NCBI RefSeq assembly: GCF_030758455.1
Contig: NZ_CP132353.1
Coordinates: 3,286,001 to 3,350,000 of the forward strand
Length of the DNA stretch: 64,000 nt
Origin: Erwinia pyri
GTDB lineage: Bacteria; Pseudomonadota; Gammaproteobacteria; Enterobacterales; Enterobacteriaceae
Reading direction: 5' to 3'
The position numbers were made by a program, and so were the translations under genes. Shown here piece after piece: positions 42,680 to 52,195 of the stretch (the first letter of the stretch is position 1; every line of letters starts with the position of its first letter). The notes under the pieces are model-generated. The model saw only the letters and a program-made list of their open reading frames with translations, ran no database searches and was not told where the DNA came from.

Positions 42680-43873
42680 ATGAAAGCCTTAACCTATCAC
42701 GGACCGCATAAAGTCAGCGTGGACACCATGCCTGACCCGACGATTGAAGCCTCTGACGATATTATTCTGCGGGTGACCGCTACGGCGATTTGTGGCTCCG
42801 ACCTGCACCTGTATCGCGGGAAGATCCCCGGCACCGGGCACGGTGATATTTTCGGCCATGAATTTATGGGCGAAGTTGTCGAAACCGGCAGAGACGTGAC
42901 CGCCGTGGCCAAAGGAGACCGGGTGGTTATTCCTTTTGTGATCGCCTGCGGCGACTGTTTTTTCTGCCACCTGCATCAGTATGCAGCCTGCGAAAATACC
43001 AATAGCGGTGGCGGCGCCACGCTTAACCGGAAAAAAATTACCCCTCCTGCCGCCCTGTTTGGCTACAGCAAACTTTATGGCGGAATACCAGGCGGGCAGG
43101 CTGAATATGTTCGGGTTCCCAAGGCCAATACCGGTCCGTTCAAAGTTCCCGATTCGCTACCGGATGAAAAAGTGCTGTTCCTCTCCGACATCCTGCCTAC
43201 GGCCTGGCAGGCAGTGAAAAATGCGGAGATCAAACAGGGTTCCAGCGTGGCAATTTATGGCGCAGGCCCGGTAGGATTGCTCAGTGCAGCCTGCGCACGG
43301 CTGGCCGGAGCCGAGCAGATATTCATGATCGATCACAATGATTACCGTCTCGCCTTTGCCCGTGAACGCTATGGCGTTATCCCGCTGAATTTTGATGAGA
43401 ATGATGACCCGGCGGCGTGGATTATTGAAAACAGCGCGGGCCATCGCGGCGTGGATGCGGTCATTGATGCCGTTGGGTTTGAGGCCAAAGGCAGCCTTAC
43501 CGAAACGGTGTTAAGCAATCTGAAAATTGAAGGCAGCAGCGGCAAAGTGTTACGTCAGTGTATCGCTGCCGTCCGGCGTGGCGGCATCGTCAGCGTGCCT
43601 GGCGTCTATGCCGGTTTCATCCATGGCTTTATGTTCGGGGACGCCTTTGACAAAGGGTTAACCTTCAAAATGGGGCAAACGCACGTTCACGCCTTCCTGC
43701 CTGAACTGCTGACGCTGATTGAAAAAGGGCACCTGACGCCGGAAGAGATCGTCACCCACCATCTTCCTCTTGAGGAGGCGGCGCGCGGTTACAAGATCTT
43801 TGAAAAGCGCGAAGAGGAGTGTCGTAAGGTGATTCTGGTGCCGGGCATGCATACCAGCGCAGCGACTTTGTGA
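42680..43873 (+). CDS. Zinc-dependent alcohol dehydrogenase, formaldehyde-dehydrogenase-like
   Basis: A 397-residue medium-chain dehydrogenase. ATG 42680 has GGAG at nine bases; the longer frame upstream is not needed. Catalytic zinc ligands are in [11 protein letters not shown] and GHEFMGEV; the structural-zinc region is [22 protein letters not shown] with four cysteines. The Rossmann motif is [13 protein letters not shown]. The insertion after the zinc loop ([14 protein letters not shown]) and lack of a glutathione-type pattern put it with glutathione-independent formaldehyde dehydrogenase-like enzymes. Its place beside stress SDR genes suggests aldehyde detoxification. Confidence 0.85.
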   Translation: MKALTYHGPHKVSVDTMPDPTIEASDDIILRVTATAICGSDLHLYRGKIPGTGHGDIFGHEFMGEVVETGRDVTAVAKGDRVVIPFVIACGDCFFCHLHQYAACENTNSGGGATLNRKKITPPAALFGYSKLYGGIPGGQAEYVRVPKANTGPFKVPDSLPDEKVLFLSDILPTAWQAVKNAEIKQGSSVAIYGAGPVGLLSAACARLAGAEQIFMIDHNDYRLAFARERYGVIPLNFDENDDPAAWIIENSAGHRGVDAVIDAVGFEAKGSLTETVLSNLKIEGSSGKVLRQCIAAVRRGGIVSVPGVYAGFIHGFMFGDAFDKGLTFKMGQTHVHAFLPELLTLIEKGHLTPEEIVTHHLPLEEAARGYKIFEKREEECRKVILVPGMHTSAATL

Positions 43874-44196
43874 GCAGCTGACAGAAGATGATGCGGGAGG
43901 AAAAAATCGACGGCGCGGCTCGGTTATTAACATCAGGTTACAACTCTGCGCCGTTTAATTTTTTAGCTGTGTAAAGAATCGCTCATCTTTAATAATCGGT
44001 GGTCCGATAAAAGCTCCTGCATCAAGGGCTTCCCGTAAGAAGAGGCCAAAGCGGAAAAAAATTTGAATATCTCACTTGCAAGGCCTCTCACCTTTGCTAG
44101 ATTTAATAACGCAAGACGTTCACTGTCTTTAGAAATATGAGACCGTTTTTCTAAGGATATTTTCAGTGGAAACCTTAATCACGAAGAGGAATATTT
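43874..44196. other. Intergenic region before the KGG-repeat gene
   Basis: 323 bases. It should contain the promoter of the following gene. A 38-codon open stretch on the minus strand (about 43960-44073) has no start codon, so I do not call it. Nothing else is recognisable. Confidence 0.35.
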
Positions 44197-44361
44197 ATGA
44201 CTCAGCATCGTGGCAATTCAGGTAACTTCGCAGAAGATCGTGAGAAAGCATCAGAAGCTGGCAAAAAAGGCGGACAGAGCAGCAGCGGCAGTTTCAAAAA
44301 TGACCGCGAAAAAGCGTCCGATGCCGGCAAAAAAGGTGGGCAGAACAGCAAACGTAGCTGA
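44197..44361 (+). CDS. KGG-repeat stress protein (YciG family)
   Basis: A 54-residue protein, not in standard length cut-offs, with GAAGAGGA before ATG 44197. It contains two copies of a repeat of the form F-x-x-DREKAS-x-AGKKGGQ (residues about 11-27 and 33-49), the KGG domain of YciG and GsiB-like hydrophilins. In Salmonella and E. coli yciG heads the RpoS-dependent yciGFE-katN group. Here it has its own terminator and the rest of the group starts 395 bases later. A desiccation or osmotic role is inferred. Confidence 0.85.
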   Translation: MTQHRGNSGNFAEDREKASEAGKKGGQSSSGSFKNDREKASDAGKKGGQNSKRS

Positions 44362-44408
44362 CCACTAAGGCGAGGGAACGCCTGTCGGGCGCTGTTTAAC
44401 CCGAACGC

Positions 44409-44449
44409 AGCCCGCCATTACTTTACAGGTAATGGCGGGCTTTGTTTTG
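44409..44449 (+). terminator. Intrinsic terminator of the KGG-repeat gene
   Basis: AGCCCGCCATTAC, seven-base loop, GTAATGGCGGGCT, then TTGTTTTGT. Confidence 0.9.
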
Positions 44450-44528
44450 TCTGGCCCTGACCGGGACGAGAGAGGAAAACAGGCAAAACAAATATTTAAC
44501 AATAATGCCATTTTTACGGACAAATAGA

Positions 44529-44554
44529 TGTACAGCGCCCAATCTCGCTGTACA
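44529..44554. promoter_or_regulatory. Paired TGTACA operator upstream of yciF-yciE-katN
   Basis: TGTACAGCG, eight bases, CGCTGTACA, followed by AAATTTT. The extended nine-base arms form a clear operator-like palindrome 203 bases before the yciF-like start. It shares its core with the site at 40784. Confidence 0.6.
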
Positions 44555-44756
44555 AAATTTTCGAATTCATTACGTTACACACTTTGATTTCTGGCGTTTA
44601 TATGCCACAAACTTATGACCAGGAATAATCCTAATATTATTTAGGCCTTAATACTTTCCCCACACTCTATATTTAGCGTCTATTCTTTAGCTGTAGTCAC
44701 CCACAGCGTAGCGCTGGGTTTTAAATTATTAACTCTGTATTGGAATGGAGATCAAA

Positions 44757-45233
44757 ATGACAATTAAAACTCTGGAAGACTTGTTTATCCACGATTTATC
44801 AGACGTCTACAGCGCGGAAAAACAGATAACTCGTGCTCTGCCTAAAATGGCACGCGCTGCTACTGATGAAAAACTGGTTGCTGCTTTCAAACAGCATCTT
44901 GAAGAAACCCAGGGCCAAATTGAACGCCTCGATCAGCTGGTGGAAATCACCGACGGCGTGAAAATCAAACGAATGAAATGCCATGCCCTGGAAGGCCTGG
45001 TGGAAGAGGCGCAGGAGATCATTGATTCTGTTGAAGCCGGTCCCGTGCGTGATGCAGGTCTGATTGGGGCGGCGCAGAAAGTAGAACACTACGAAATCGC
45101 CACCTACGGCACCCTGTACGCGCTGGCTTCCAAGCTGGGCTACAAAGAGGCCGCCAATTTGCTGGCTGAGACGCTGAAGGAAGAGAAAGCGACGGATGAG
45201 AAACTCACCGTTATCGCTGAAAGCCAGGCTTAA
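44757..45233 (+). CDS. yciF: YciF-like ferritin-like stress protein (DUF892)
   Basis: A 158-residue four-helix protein. I start at ATG 44757, which has GGAG upstream. It begins TIKTLEDLFIHDLSDVYSAEKQITRALPKMA, the standard YciF opening, and continues with the di-iron-like residues in KQHLEETQGQIERL and KVEHYEIATYGTL. YciF-type proteins are RpoS-dependent and implicated in osmotic, bile and oxidative stress. It is the first of three genes (yciF, yciE, katN) spaced 14 and 68 bases. Confidence 0.9.
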   Translation: MTIKTLEDLFIHDLSDVYSAEKQITRALPKMARAATDEKLVAAFKQHLEETQGQIERLDQLVEITDGVKIKRMKCHALEGLVEEAQEIIDSVEAGPVRDAGLIGAAQKVEHYEIATYGTLYALASKLGYKEAANLLAETLKEEKATDEKLTVIAESQA

Positions 45234-45247
45234 GAGAGGAGTTCAAC

Positions 45248-45754
45248 ATGACACACGAAGAGAACTATCTGACGTGGGTAAAAGATGCTCACGCCATGGA
45301 AAAACAGGCAGAAAGCATGCTGGAAAAGATGGCTTCACGCCTGGAGCATTATCCCGATCTGCGCTCCCGTATCGAGCAGCACATTGAAGAGACCCGTCAG
45401 CAGCAGACGCTGGTGCAGTCGGTTATCGATCGCTATGACACCTCCAGCTCAACGCTGAAAGATACCATGGGCAAAGTAGCCGCCTTTGGTCAGGCGATGG
45501 GCGGCATGATGGCCGATGACGAAGTAGTCAAAGGTGCTATCAGCGGTTATGTCTTCGAGAATCTGGAAATCGCCAGCTATACCTCGCTGATTGCGGCGGC
45601 AGAGCTGGTTGGTGACCATGAAGGCGCGCGTATTTTTGAACAAATTCGCGAGCAGGAAGTGGCAATGGCCGACTGGTCACTGAAGCATCTTCCGGACGTC
45701 ACGGAACAGTTTATGGTGCGTTCAGCCGCACCCGGTGTGGAAGCAAAAAAATAA
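45248..45754 (+). CDS. yciE: YciE-like ferritin-like stress protein (DUF892)
   Basis: A 168-residue relative of YciF: EENYLTWVKDAHAMEKQAESML at the N-terminus, IEQHIEETRQQQ with the metal-site ExxxE/H pattern, and ENLEIASYTSLIAAAELVG in the third helix. It follows the yciF-like gene by 14 bases with an AGAGGAG site. A di-metal centre is expected from the family; the biochemical role is not established. It is co-transcribed with the Mn catalase gene. Confidence 0.9.
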   Translation: MTHEENYLTWVKDAHAMEKQAESMLEKMASRLEHYPDLRSRIEQHIEETRQQQTLVQSVIDRYDTSSSTLKDTMGKVAAFGQAMGGMMADDEVVKGAISGYVFENLEIASYTSLIAAAELVGDHEGARIFEQIREQEVAMADWSLKHLPDVTEQFMVRSAAPGVEAKK

Positions 45755-45822
45755 TCCGCAGCACCAGCGGACGGCCTGCCCTGACGCAGGCCGAATTGAT
45801 GATTAAACAACCGGAGTGAGCC

Positions 45823-46725
45823 ATGTTCAGACATGTAAAACAATTGCAGTACACCGTACGCGTTGCGGGTCCCAATCCGGGCCTTGCGAACCTTTTACTT
45901 GAGCAGTTTGGCGGACCTCAGGGTGAACTGGCAGCAGCCTGCCGTTATTTCACCCAGGGGCTGGGCGATGATGATCCAGGGCGTAAAGATATGCTGATGG
46001 ATATCGCAACCGAAGAGCTGAGCCACCTTGAAATTATTGGCTCGCTGGTCGGCATGCTGAATAAAGGGGCTAAAGGCGATCTGGCGGAAGGCACCGAAGA
46101 AGAAGGTGAACTTTACCGCTCGATTAGCGGCAAAGGTAACGACAGCCACCTGACTCAGCTGCTGTACGGCGGTGGTCCACCGCTGACCAATTCAGCTGGT
46201 GTTCCGTGGACAGCCGCCTATATCGATACCATCGGCGAAGTCACGGCTGACCTGCGTTCCAACATCGCTGCGGAAGCACGCGCAAAAATTCTGTACGAGC
46301 GTCTGATCAATATGACGGACGATCCGGGCGTTAAAGATGCCCTGGGCTTCCTGATGACGCGTGAAGTGGCGCACCAGATGTCGTTTGAAAAAGCACTCTA
46401 CTCTATCCGCAACAATTTCCCACCGGGTAAATTGCCGCCGATTGAGCAGTATTCCAACGTGTACTACAACATGTCGGAAGGTGGAGAAGTTCGCGGTAGC
46501 TGGAACTCCGATGAAAACTTCAACTACGTGGCCAACCCTACTCCAGCAGTAGATGGCGGCGACGGCAGCGCAAGCGTGATGCTTCCTGCAGAGCAGAAGG
46601 CTAATCTGGACAGTATGGCCACCCGTACCGCTTCCGATCCTTCTATCAATCCAGTTACCGGTTCCGATCTCGGTTCCGTAGCGCCGATTGAAAACAAAAC
46701 GCAGTCCGATACTAAACCTAAGTAA
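45823..46725 (+). CDS. katN: Manganese (non-haem) catalase
   Basis: A 300-residue di-manganese catalase. Metal ligands are read in GPQGELAAACRYF (Glu), IATEELSHLEIIG (Glu and His), IAAEARAKILYERL (Glu) and MTREVAHQMSFEKAL (Glu and His). It opens MFRHVKQLQYTVRVAGPNP as in KatN. It removes hydrogen peroxide in the cytoplasm. It ends the yciF-yciE-katN group, known in Salmonella as RpoS-dependent. The C-terminal 50 residues are polar and probably flexible. A hairpin of eight G/C-rich pairs follows. Confidence 0.94.
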   Translation: MFRHVKQLQYTVRVAGPNPGLANLLLEQFGGPQGELAAACRYFTQGLGDDDPGRKDMLMDIATEELSHLEIIGSLVGMLNKGAKGDLAEGTEEEGELYRSISGKGNDSHLTQLLYGGGPPLTNSAGVPWTAAYIDTIGEVTADLRSNIAAEARAKILYERLINMTDDPGVKDALGFLMTREVAHQMSFEKALYSIRNNFPPGKLPPIEQYSNVYYNMSEGGEVRGSWNSDENFNYVANPTPAVDGGDGSASVMLPAEQKANLDSMATRTASDPSINPVTGSDLGSVAPIENKTQSDTKPK

Positions 46726-46744
46726 GCACTACTTTTGTTTAAAA

Positions 46745-46769
46745 GGCGGCCAGCTCTGGCCGCCCTCTT
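46745..46769 (+). terminator. Hairpin after katN
   Basis: GGCGGCCA, four bases, TGGCCGCC, then CTCTTC; a strong stem but a weak T run. Confidence 0.5.
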
Positions 46770-46780
46770 CTGAGATGACT

Positions 46781-47017
46781 ATGTTAAAACTGCTAAAAAA
46801 CCTCTTCAACAGTCCTGAACAGCTGCTGAGCGTGATGTCGCGTGGCGATATGCAGGAGGCTAAAGATGACAAAGATCGCATCCTGATCGATGAAGATGGC
46901 AACGCTGCCGTAAATCTTGAAAGCCCCGAAGTCCATGAAGATTTTGCCCGCCATGTTATGACCCTGCAAAGGGTGAAAATGATCCCTCCGCTAAAATCTG
47001 CAAAATCCGATCGTTAG
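46781..47017 (+). CDS. Small acidic protein, unknown function
   Basis: A 78-residue protein beginning at ATG 46781 with a TGAG just upstream. It starts LKLLKNLFNSPEQLLSVMSRGDM and is acidic in the middle (KDDKDRILIDEDGNAAVNLESPEVHEDF), then basic at the C-terminus. No family is recognised. It lies 55 bases after katN and 43 before the ytfJ-like gene on the same strand, so it could be in one transcript with either. Confidence 0.6.
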   Translation: MLKLLKNLFNSPEQLLSVMSRGDMQEAKDDKDRILIDEDGNAAVNLESPEVHEDFARHVMTLQRVKMIPPLKSAKSDR

Positions 47018-47060
47018 GCTAAGGTTCTAAAGGAATAATAAATTTCTTAAAGGGAATCCT

Positions 47061-47615
47061 ATGCTTCGCCACGTCTGCCTGCTTCTGAGCCTCTGCGCTT
47101 TCCCCTTTATTACTTCTGCCAGCACCTTTGTTATGGGTCAGCATCTCCCTCTGGCGGTGATTATTGATGATGGCGTGATCCACTACACTGATGGGAAGTT
47201 CAGCTATCAGCCCTGGAACAGTGCGACGCTCACCGGAAAAGTCCGGGTGTTGCTGCATCTGGCAGGCCGCCTCTCGGCAAAAGAGGAGAATGCGGCGCTG
47301 ACGGAGAGACTGGAGGCGGCAAATTTGCCCAGGGAGCGCTTTCAAACCACCCTTATCGTCAATACTCAGGACGCTATCCCCGGCAGCAGTCTGTTTGTTC
47401 GCGCCAGCCTGAAATCGAGTAAAAAGCAGTCGCCGTGGTCACAGTTCATTATTGATAACTCAGGCGAAGCACGACGCACATGGCAGTTAAAGGAAGGGGG
47501 GTCGGCCGTGGTGGTATTAGATAAATCAGGGAATATTCGTTTTTATAAAGAGGGTGCCCTGTCCCCTCTGGAAGTGAACCACGTCATCTCCCTGCTCACT
47601 ACTTTGCTCTCCTGA
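47061..47615 (+). CDS. ytfJ: YtfJ-family periplasmic protein
   Basis: A 184-residue exported thioredoxin-fold-like protein: signal peptide (HVCLLLSLCAFPFITSAS), then FSYQPWNSATLTGKVRVLLHLAGRLSAKEENAAL, TTLIVNTQDAIPGSSLFVRASLKSS, SPWSQFIIDNSGEARRTWQL and a final VVVLDKSGNIRFYKEGALSP. These blocks match E. coli YtfJ closely. It lacks a CxxC, as does the family. The function is unknown. The gene precedes the carotenoid cluster by 171 bases. Confidence 0.9.
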   Translation: MLRHVCLLLSLCAFPFITSASTFVMGQHLPLAVIIDDGVIHYTDGKFSYQPWNSATLTGKVRVLLHLAGRLSAKEENAALTERLEAANLPRERFQTTLIVNTQDAIPGSSLFVRASLKSSKKQSPWSQFIIDNSGEARRTWQLKEGGSAVVVLDKSGNIRFYKEGALSPLEVNHVISLLTTLLS

Positions 47616-47786
47616 CGCGCTGATTCGTTTTTGCCTGACCGGCACTGAATTGCCTTTTTTTGGCGTGGAATCAGTACAGAAGCGCAATAGTATTCTAGCC
47701 TTAGCACTGAGCAACATACTTTTTCCTGATATGGCCATTAATTAAGCACCGGCTTTGACCTTTTTTTGATGCTAATAAGAGTGACC

Positions 47787-48686
47787 ATGAGCTTAACCGC
47801 AGAAAAATCTTTTTATTCTGACAGCGAACTGCTGGCAATGCGTGAGGCAGTCAACCTTCGCCTGGATAGCCTGCTGCCTTTAGCGGGGGATCGCGTCAGC
47901 GCTGCCATGCGTGAAGGCACGTTAACACCCGGCAAACGCATTCGTCCCCTGCTGCTGCTGCTGGTGGCCCGCGATTTGGGTTGCGCACGGGCGCATTCCG
48001 GGCTGCTGGATCTCGCCTGCGCCGTGGAGATGATCCACGCCGCCTCGCTGATGCTGGATGATATTCCCTGCATGGACAATGCCCAGACGCGCCGTGGCCG
48101 ACAGACTATTCATTTGCAGTTCGGCCAGGATGTGGCCATTCTGGCTGCCGTAGCGCTGCTGAGTAAAGCCTTTGGCACGGTGGCCTCTGCGGAAGGGCTC
48201 TCTGCCAGCTGCAAAGCTCAGGCGGTGGCGGAACTTTCAGCCGCAGTGGGGCTTCAGGGGTTGGTTCAGGGGCAATATCAGGATCTGAGCGAGGGGGCAA
48301 CCCAGCGTTCCGGGGAGGCGATAACGCGCACTAACGATCTCAAAACCAGCGTGCTTTTTGAGGCTTCCCTGCAGCTGGCCGCTCTGGCGGCCGACGTCTC
48401 GCCTGCCGTTTCCCAGCAGCTTCGTTATATCGCCCGCGAACTGGGCCAGGCTTTTCAGCTTCTTGACGATCTCTCCGACTGCCATGACGGCACGGGAAAA
48501 GATATTAATCAGGATGTGGGCAAATCCACGCTGGTCGCTTTGCTGGGCGTGGAAGAGGTTCATCAGCGCCTGCAAACGCATCTTGAGAATGCCGACCACT
48601 ATTTTGACGGCGTTTGTCACCACGGTCAGGCAACCCGGCACTTCATGCACAGCTGGTTCAACCAGCAGCTGGCCGCGTTCCGTTAA
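47787..48686 (+). CDS. crtE: Geranylgeranyl diphosphate synthase CrtE
   Basis: A 299-residue trans-prenyltransferase, first gene of the pigment cluster. The first Asp-rich motif is [16 protein letters not shown] and the second is [28 protein letters not shown] near residue 52 binds diphosphate. It extends farnesyl diphosphate to GGPP. I take ATG 47787 (AAGAG upstream); ATG 47766 would add seven residues. The next gene begins 40 bases downstream. Confidence 0.93.
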   Translation: MSLTAEKSFYSDSELLAMREAVNLRLDSLLPLAGDRVSAAMREGTLTPGKRIRPLLLLLVARDLGCARAHSGLLDLACAVEMIHAASLMLDDIPCMDNAQTRRGRQTIHLQFGQDVAILAAVALLSKAFGTVASAEGLSASCKAQAVAELSAAVGLQGLVQGQYQDLSEGATQRSGEAITRTNDLKTSVLFEASLQLAALAADVSPAVSQQLRYIARELGQAFQLLDDLSDCHDGTGKDINQDVGKSTLVALLGVEEVHQRLQTHLENADHYFDGVCHHGQATRHFMHSWFNQQLAAFR

Positions 48687-48726
48687 TGCCAGCCAGACCC
48701 TACAGGATTTTTTCACCGGAGAGTCA

Positions 48727-49770
48727 ATGAAGAACGCGGAACTGATCCAGCGAAAAAATGATCACCTGGATATAGTATTAAACCCAGCGCAGGCAGTCAG
48801 TCAGATTGCCACCGGCTTTGCACAGTGGCGCTTTTCACACTGTGCAATGCCGGAGCTTGATTTCAACGCTGTTGATATCAGCACCTCACTGTTCGGAAAA
48901 GCGCTTAAGGCGCCGCTGATGATCAGCTCCATGACTGGAGGTGCCCGGCGCGCGCAGGCTATCAATCTGCATCTCGCGGCCACCGCTCAGGCACTGGGCC
49001 TGGCAATGGGCGTGGGATCGCAGCGTGTCGCCCTGGAGAGTAAAGAGGATTATGGCCTCAACAGAAAGCTACGCGACGTGGCTCCCGATATCCCTTTGCT
49101 GGCGAATCTGGGAGCAGCGCAAATCAGTGGCCCGCAAGGCCTTGATTATGCCCGCCGGGCGGTAGAGATGATCGACGCGGATGCGCTGATTGTGCATCTC
49201 AATCCCCTGCAGGAAGTGCTGCAAACGGATGGCGACCGCGACTGGCGCGGGGTTCTGGCCGCTCTGGGTGAGCTGGTCAACAAACTGGCCGTTCCCGTTG
49301 TGGTCAAGGAAGTGGGGGCAGGAATTTCACCTGCGGTAGCGCTGCGGCTTGCTGAAGCAGGCGTGGCGATGATTGATGTGGCGGGCGCGGGCGGCACCAG
49401 CTGGGCGGCGGTGGAAGGGGAGCGCGCGCGGGATCCCCGCCAGCGTGCCGTTGCCATGGCTTTTGCCAACTGGGGGATCCCCACTTCTCAGGCGCTTATC
49501 GACGTGCGCAAAGCGCTGCCCGGGATGCCCGTTGTCGCTTCCGGCGGCATTCGCGACGGCATCGATGTCGCCAAAGCTCTGCGTCTGGGGGCTGATTTTG
49601 TTGGCCTGGCGGCGGCGATATTACCCAGCGCTACCCTCTCCAGCGAGGCGCTGAATGACGCTTTCCTCACGCTTATCGATCAGCTTAAAACGGTCTGCTT
49701 TTGCACCGGCAGCGCCGATCTCAACGCGCTGCGCCAGGCTGAGATTTTCTACACGGGAGGCGCAGCATGA
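48727..49770 (+). CDS. idi: Type 2 isopentenyl-diphosphate delta-isomerase
   Basis: A 347-residue FMN enzyme. It begins [12 protein letters not shown], then [71 protein letters not shown] and a phosphate-binding [20 protein letters not shown]. It isomerises IPP and DMAPP, supplying the starter unit for CrtE. This gene sits between crtE and crtX in the herbicola-type cluster. The open frame extends upstream inside crtE, but ATG 48727 with GGAGAG is the natural start. Its stop overlaps the crtX start by four bases. Confidence 0.94.
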   Translation: MKNAELIQRKNDHLDIVLNPAQAVSQIATGFAQWRFSHCAMPELDFNAVDISTSLFGKALKAPLMISSMTGGARRAQAINLHLAATAQALGLAMGVGSQRVALESKEDYGLNRKLRDVAPDIPLLANLGAAQISGPQGLDYARRAVEMIDADALIVHLNPLQEVLQTDGDRDWRGVLAALGELVNKLAVPVVVKEVGAGISPAVALRLAEAGVAMIDVAGAGGTSWAAVEGERARDPRQRAVAMAFANWGIPTSQALIDVRKALPGMPVVASGGIRDGIDVAKALRLGADFVGLAAAILPSATLSSEALNDAFLTLIDQLKTVCFCTGSADLNALRQAEIFYTGGAA

Positions 49771-51035
49771 GTCACTATGCCGTTATTTCTCCCCCTTTTT
49801 ACAGCCACCTTCAGGCGCTGGAGGCGTTGGCTCAGGAATTAATGGTGCGTGGCCACAAGGTAACCTTTATCCAGCAGGCTGGAACCATGCCCTGGTTAGG
49901 CGAAAAAGGCCCCGCGCTCTATACGCTTAAAACGGATCCACTGCCTGAGGAGACGCTCGCCCGGACGCTTCACCTGGCCTCTCATCCGGGTGGCATGGCG
50001 GTGCTGACGCTGATTGAAGATATGGCCCGCCACACGGATATGCTGTGCGAAGCGTTGCCTGCGGTGCTGAATGAGCTGGCGGTAGATGGCTTAATTGTCG
50101 ATCAAATGGAGCCTGCGGGAGGGCTGGTAGCGGAAGCGCTGGGGCTGCCCTTTATCTCCGTTGCCTGTGCGTTGCCGGTTAACCGGGAGTCGGGCCTGCC
50201 GCTGCCGGTGATGCCGTTTAATTACGCCACCAGCCGCAGAAGCCAGAAGATCTATCACTCCAGCCAGCGCGTCTATGACTGGATGATGCGTAGTCACAAC
50301 AAAGTGATTAATCGTCAGGCCCGCCGTTTTGGTCTCCCTTCCCGCGAAGGATTGCATGAGTGCCTCTCTTCGCTGGCGCAGATCAGCCAGACCATTCCGG
50401 CGCTCGATTTTCCCCGTAAGGCGCCGCCAGAAAACTTCTATACTGTCGGCCCGCTGCGCAAAAAAGCCTCCGCTTCCGCCAGCCAGTTCTGGCCCGCCTC
50501 TGCGGATCGCCCTTTTGTCTTTGCCTCGCTCGGTACGCTGCAGGGACACCGCTTCAGGTTGTTCAAAACTATCGCTAAAGCGTGCCGCAGCCTGGATGCC
50601 CAGTTGCTGATTGCTCATTGCGGCGGGCTGAACAGCGCGCAAGGCGAACAGCTGCAGCAGGCAGGGGCAACCTGGGTAACCGACTTTGCCGATCAACCCG
50701 CCGTGCTGCAACAGGCGCAGGCGGTGATCACCCACGGCGGGCTGAACACGGTGGCCGATGCGGTCAGCACCCGAACCCCGATTATCACGGTTCCGCTGGC
50801 GTTCGATCAGCCCGGCGTGGCCGCTCGCGTGGCCTGGAGCGGCATTGGCCGCCGGGTCTCCCGCTTTTGCACCAGCGACACGCTGGCGGAGAATCTGCGT
50901 AAAGTGCTGGATGATGAAAGTTATCAACAGCGACTATCGGCGATGCAAAAGCAGCTGGCCGCGGCGGGCGGCGCCGCCAGAGCCGCTGAGATTGCCAGCC
51001 AGGCGCTCAGCCCGATCACAGAGGCTACGTTTTGA
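49767..51035 (+). CDS. crtX: Zeaxanthin glucosyltransferase CrtX
   Basis: A 422-residue family-1 glycosyltransferase. It opens [24 protein letters not shown], has [18 protein letters not shown] in the middle and the nucleotide-sugar signature [30 protein letters not shown] at about residues 307-335. It transfers glucose from UDP-glucose to zeaxanthin, giving the polar diglucoside found in Pantoea membranes. ATGA overlaps join it to idi and to crtY. Confidence 0.94.
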   Translation: MSHYAVISPPFYSHLQALEALAQELMVRGHKVTFIQQAGTMPWLGEKGPALYTLKTDPLPEETLARTLHLASHPGGMAVLTLIEDMARHTDMLCEALPAVLNELAVDGLIVDQMEPAGGLVAEALGLPFISVACALPVNRESGLPLPVMPFNYATSRRSQKIYHSSQRVYDWMMRSHNKVINRQARRFGLPSREGLHECLSSLAQISQTIPALDFPRKAPPENFYTVGPLRKKASASASQFWPASADRPFVFASLGTLQGHRFRLFKTIAKACRSLDAQLLIAHCGGLNSAQGEQLQQAGATWVTDFADQPAVLQQAQAVITHGGLNTVADAVSTRTPIITVPLAFDQPGVAARVAWSGIGRRVSRFCTSDTLAENLRKVLDDESYQQRLSAMQKQLAAAGGAARAAEIASQALSPITEATF

Positions 51036-52195
51036 AAAAATGGGACGTCATTCTCGCCGGTGGAGGACTGGCAAACGGACTGATCGCCTGGCGCCTGCTG
51101 CAGCGTCAGCCGACTTTATCGATTCTGATGCTGGAGGCGGGCCAGCAGGCAGGCGGTAATCACACCTGGTCATTTCATCAGAGCGATCTCACACCCGAGC
51201 AGCTTGCGTGGCTGCTGCCGCTGGTCGCCCATCGCTGGGAAGGCTACGAGGTCGCTTTTCCTGAGCTGAACCGCACTCTGCCCGGCGGCTATCTGACTCT
51301 CACCTCGGACCATTTTGCCGTGATGATGAGCCAGGCGCTGGGTGAAAACCTGCGCCTTAACAGCCACATTGTTGACCTTACGCCTGAGCACGTTGTGCTG
51401 GACGACGGGCAGACGTTTTATGCCCGCACGGTAATTGATGGCCGGGGCTATCAGCCGAATCCTGCCATGCAGATTGGCTATCAATCCTTTCTTGGCCAGC
51501 AGTGGCAGCTTAAGCAGCCGCATGGCCTGAAGTGCCCGATCCTGATGGACGCCACCGTGGATCAGCTAAACGGCTACCGTTTTGTCTATACCCTGCCGCT
51601 GACGCCCGACACGTTACTGATTGAGGATACGCACTATATCGACAGTAAAGCGTTTGATGTCGATGAAGGGCGCAAACGCATTCAGCACTATGCCGCAGAT
51701 AAAGGGTGGGTGCTGCAGACGTTGCAGCGTGAAGAGCAGGGTAACCTGCCAATCACGCTGGCCGGTAAGCCGGAGAGCGTCTGGCAACACGATCGGCGGC
51801 AGCCCTGCAGCGGCCTGCGCGCCCTGCTTTTCCATCCCACCACCGGCTATTCACTGCCGCTGGCGGTAGCGCTGGCAGACCTGATCGCCAGCCAGCCGGT
51901 GCTGGAAAGCGGCGCGCTGTACGAGACGATCAAAACCTTTGCGCTGCAGCAGTGGCAGCAGCAGCGCTTTTTTCGCCTGCTGAACCGCATGCTTTTTCTG
52001 GCCGGTTCACCGGCACGGCGGTGGCAGGTGATGCAGCGTTTTTATCGTCTTGATCAGGGACTCATTGCCCGCTTTTATGCGGGAAAACCCACCTGCTTTG
52101 ATATGGCTCGCGTGCTCACGGGAAAACCACCGGTTCCGGTTGGTGAAGCGTTGAGCGCCGTGCTGAAGAAAACACCCCGTTTGCGAGCTTTTTAA
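51032..52195 (+). CDS. crtY: Lycopene beta-cyclase CrtY
   Basis: A 387-residue flavoprotein starting with TTG at 51032 after GAGG; the start lies inside the crtX stop. The N-terminal dinucleotide fold is VILAGGGLANGLIAWRLL, followed by GNHTWSFH, the cyclase motif. GYQSFLGQQWQL and FRLLNRMLFLAG also fit. It closes both ends of lycopene to give beta-carotene. The rare TTG start with overlap suggests translation depends on crtX. Confidence 0.93.
   Translation: MKKWDVILAGGGLANGLIAWRLLQRQPTLSILMLEAGQQAGGNHTWSFHQSDLTPEQLAWLLPLVAHRWEGYEVAFPELNRTLPGGYLTLTSDHFAVMMSQALGENLRLNSHIVDLTPEHVVLDDGQTFYARTVIDGRGYQPNPAMQIGYQSFLGQQWQLKQPHGLKCPILMDATVDQLNGYRFVYTLPLTPDTLLIEDTHYIDSKAFDVDEGRKRIQHYAADKGWVLQTLQREEQGNLPITLAGKPESVWQHDRRQPCSGLRALLFHPTTGYSLPLAVALADLIASQPVLESGALYETIKTFALQQWQQQRFFRLLNRMLFLAGSPARRWQVMQRFYRLDQGLIARFYAGKPTCFDMARVLTGKPPVPVGEALSAVLKKTPRLRAF

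Noticed and set aside
43960..44073. A 38-codon open stretch on the minus strand ending in QLKN
   Set aside because: It has a stop directly upstream and no ATG, GTG or TTG start; it could be a remnant, but nothing supports translation.
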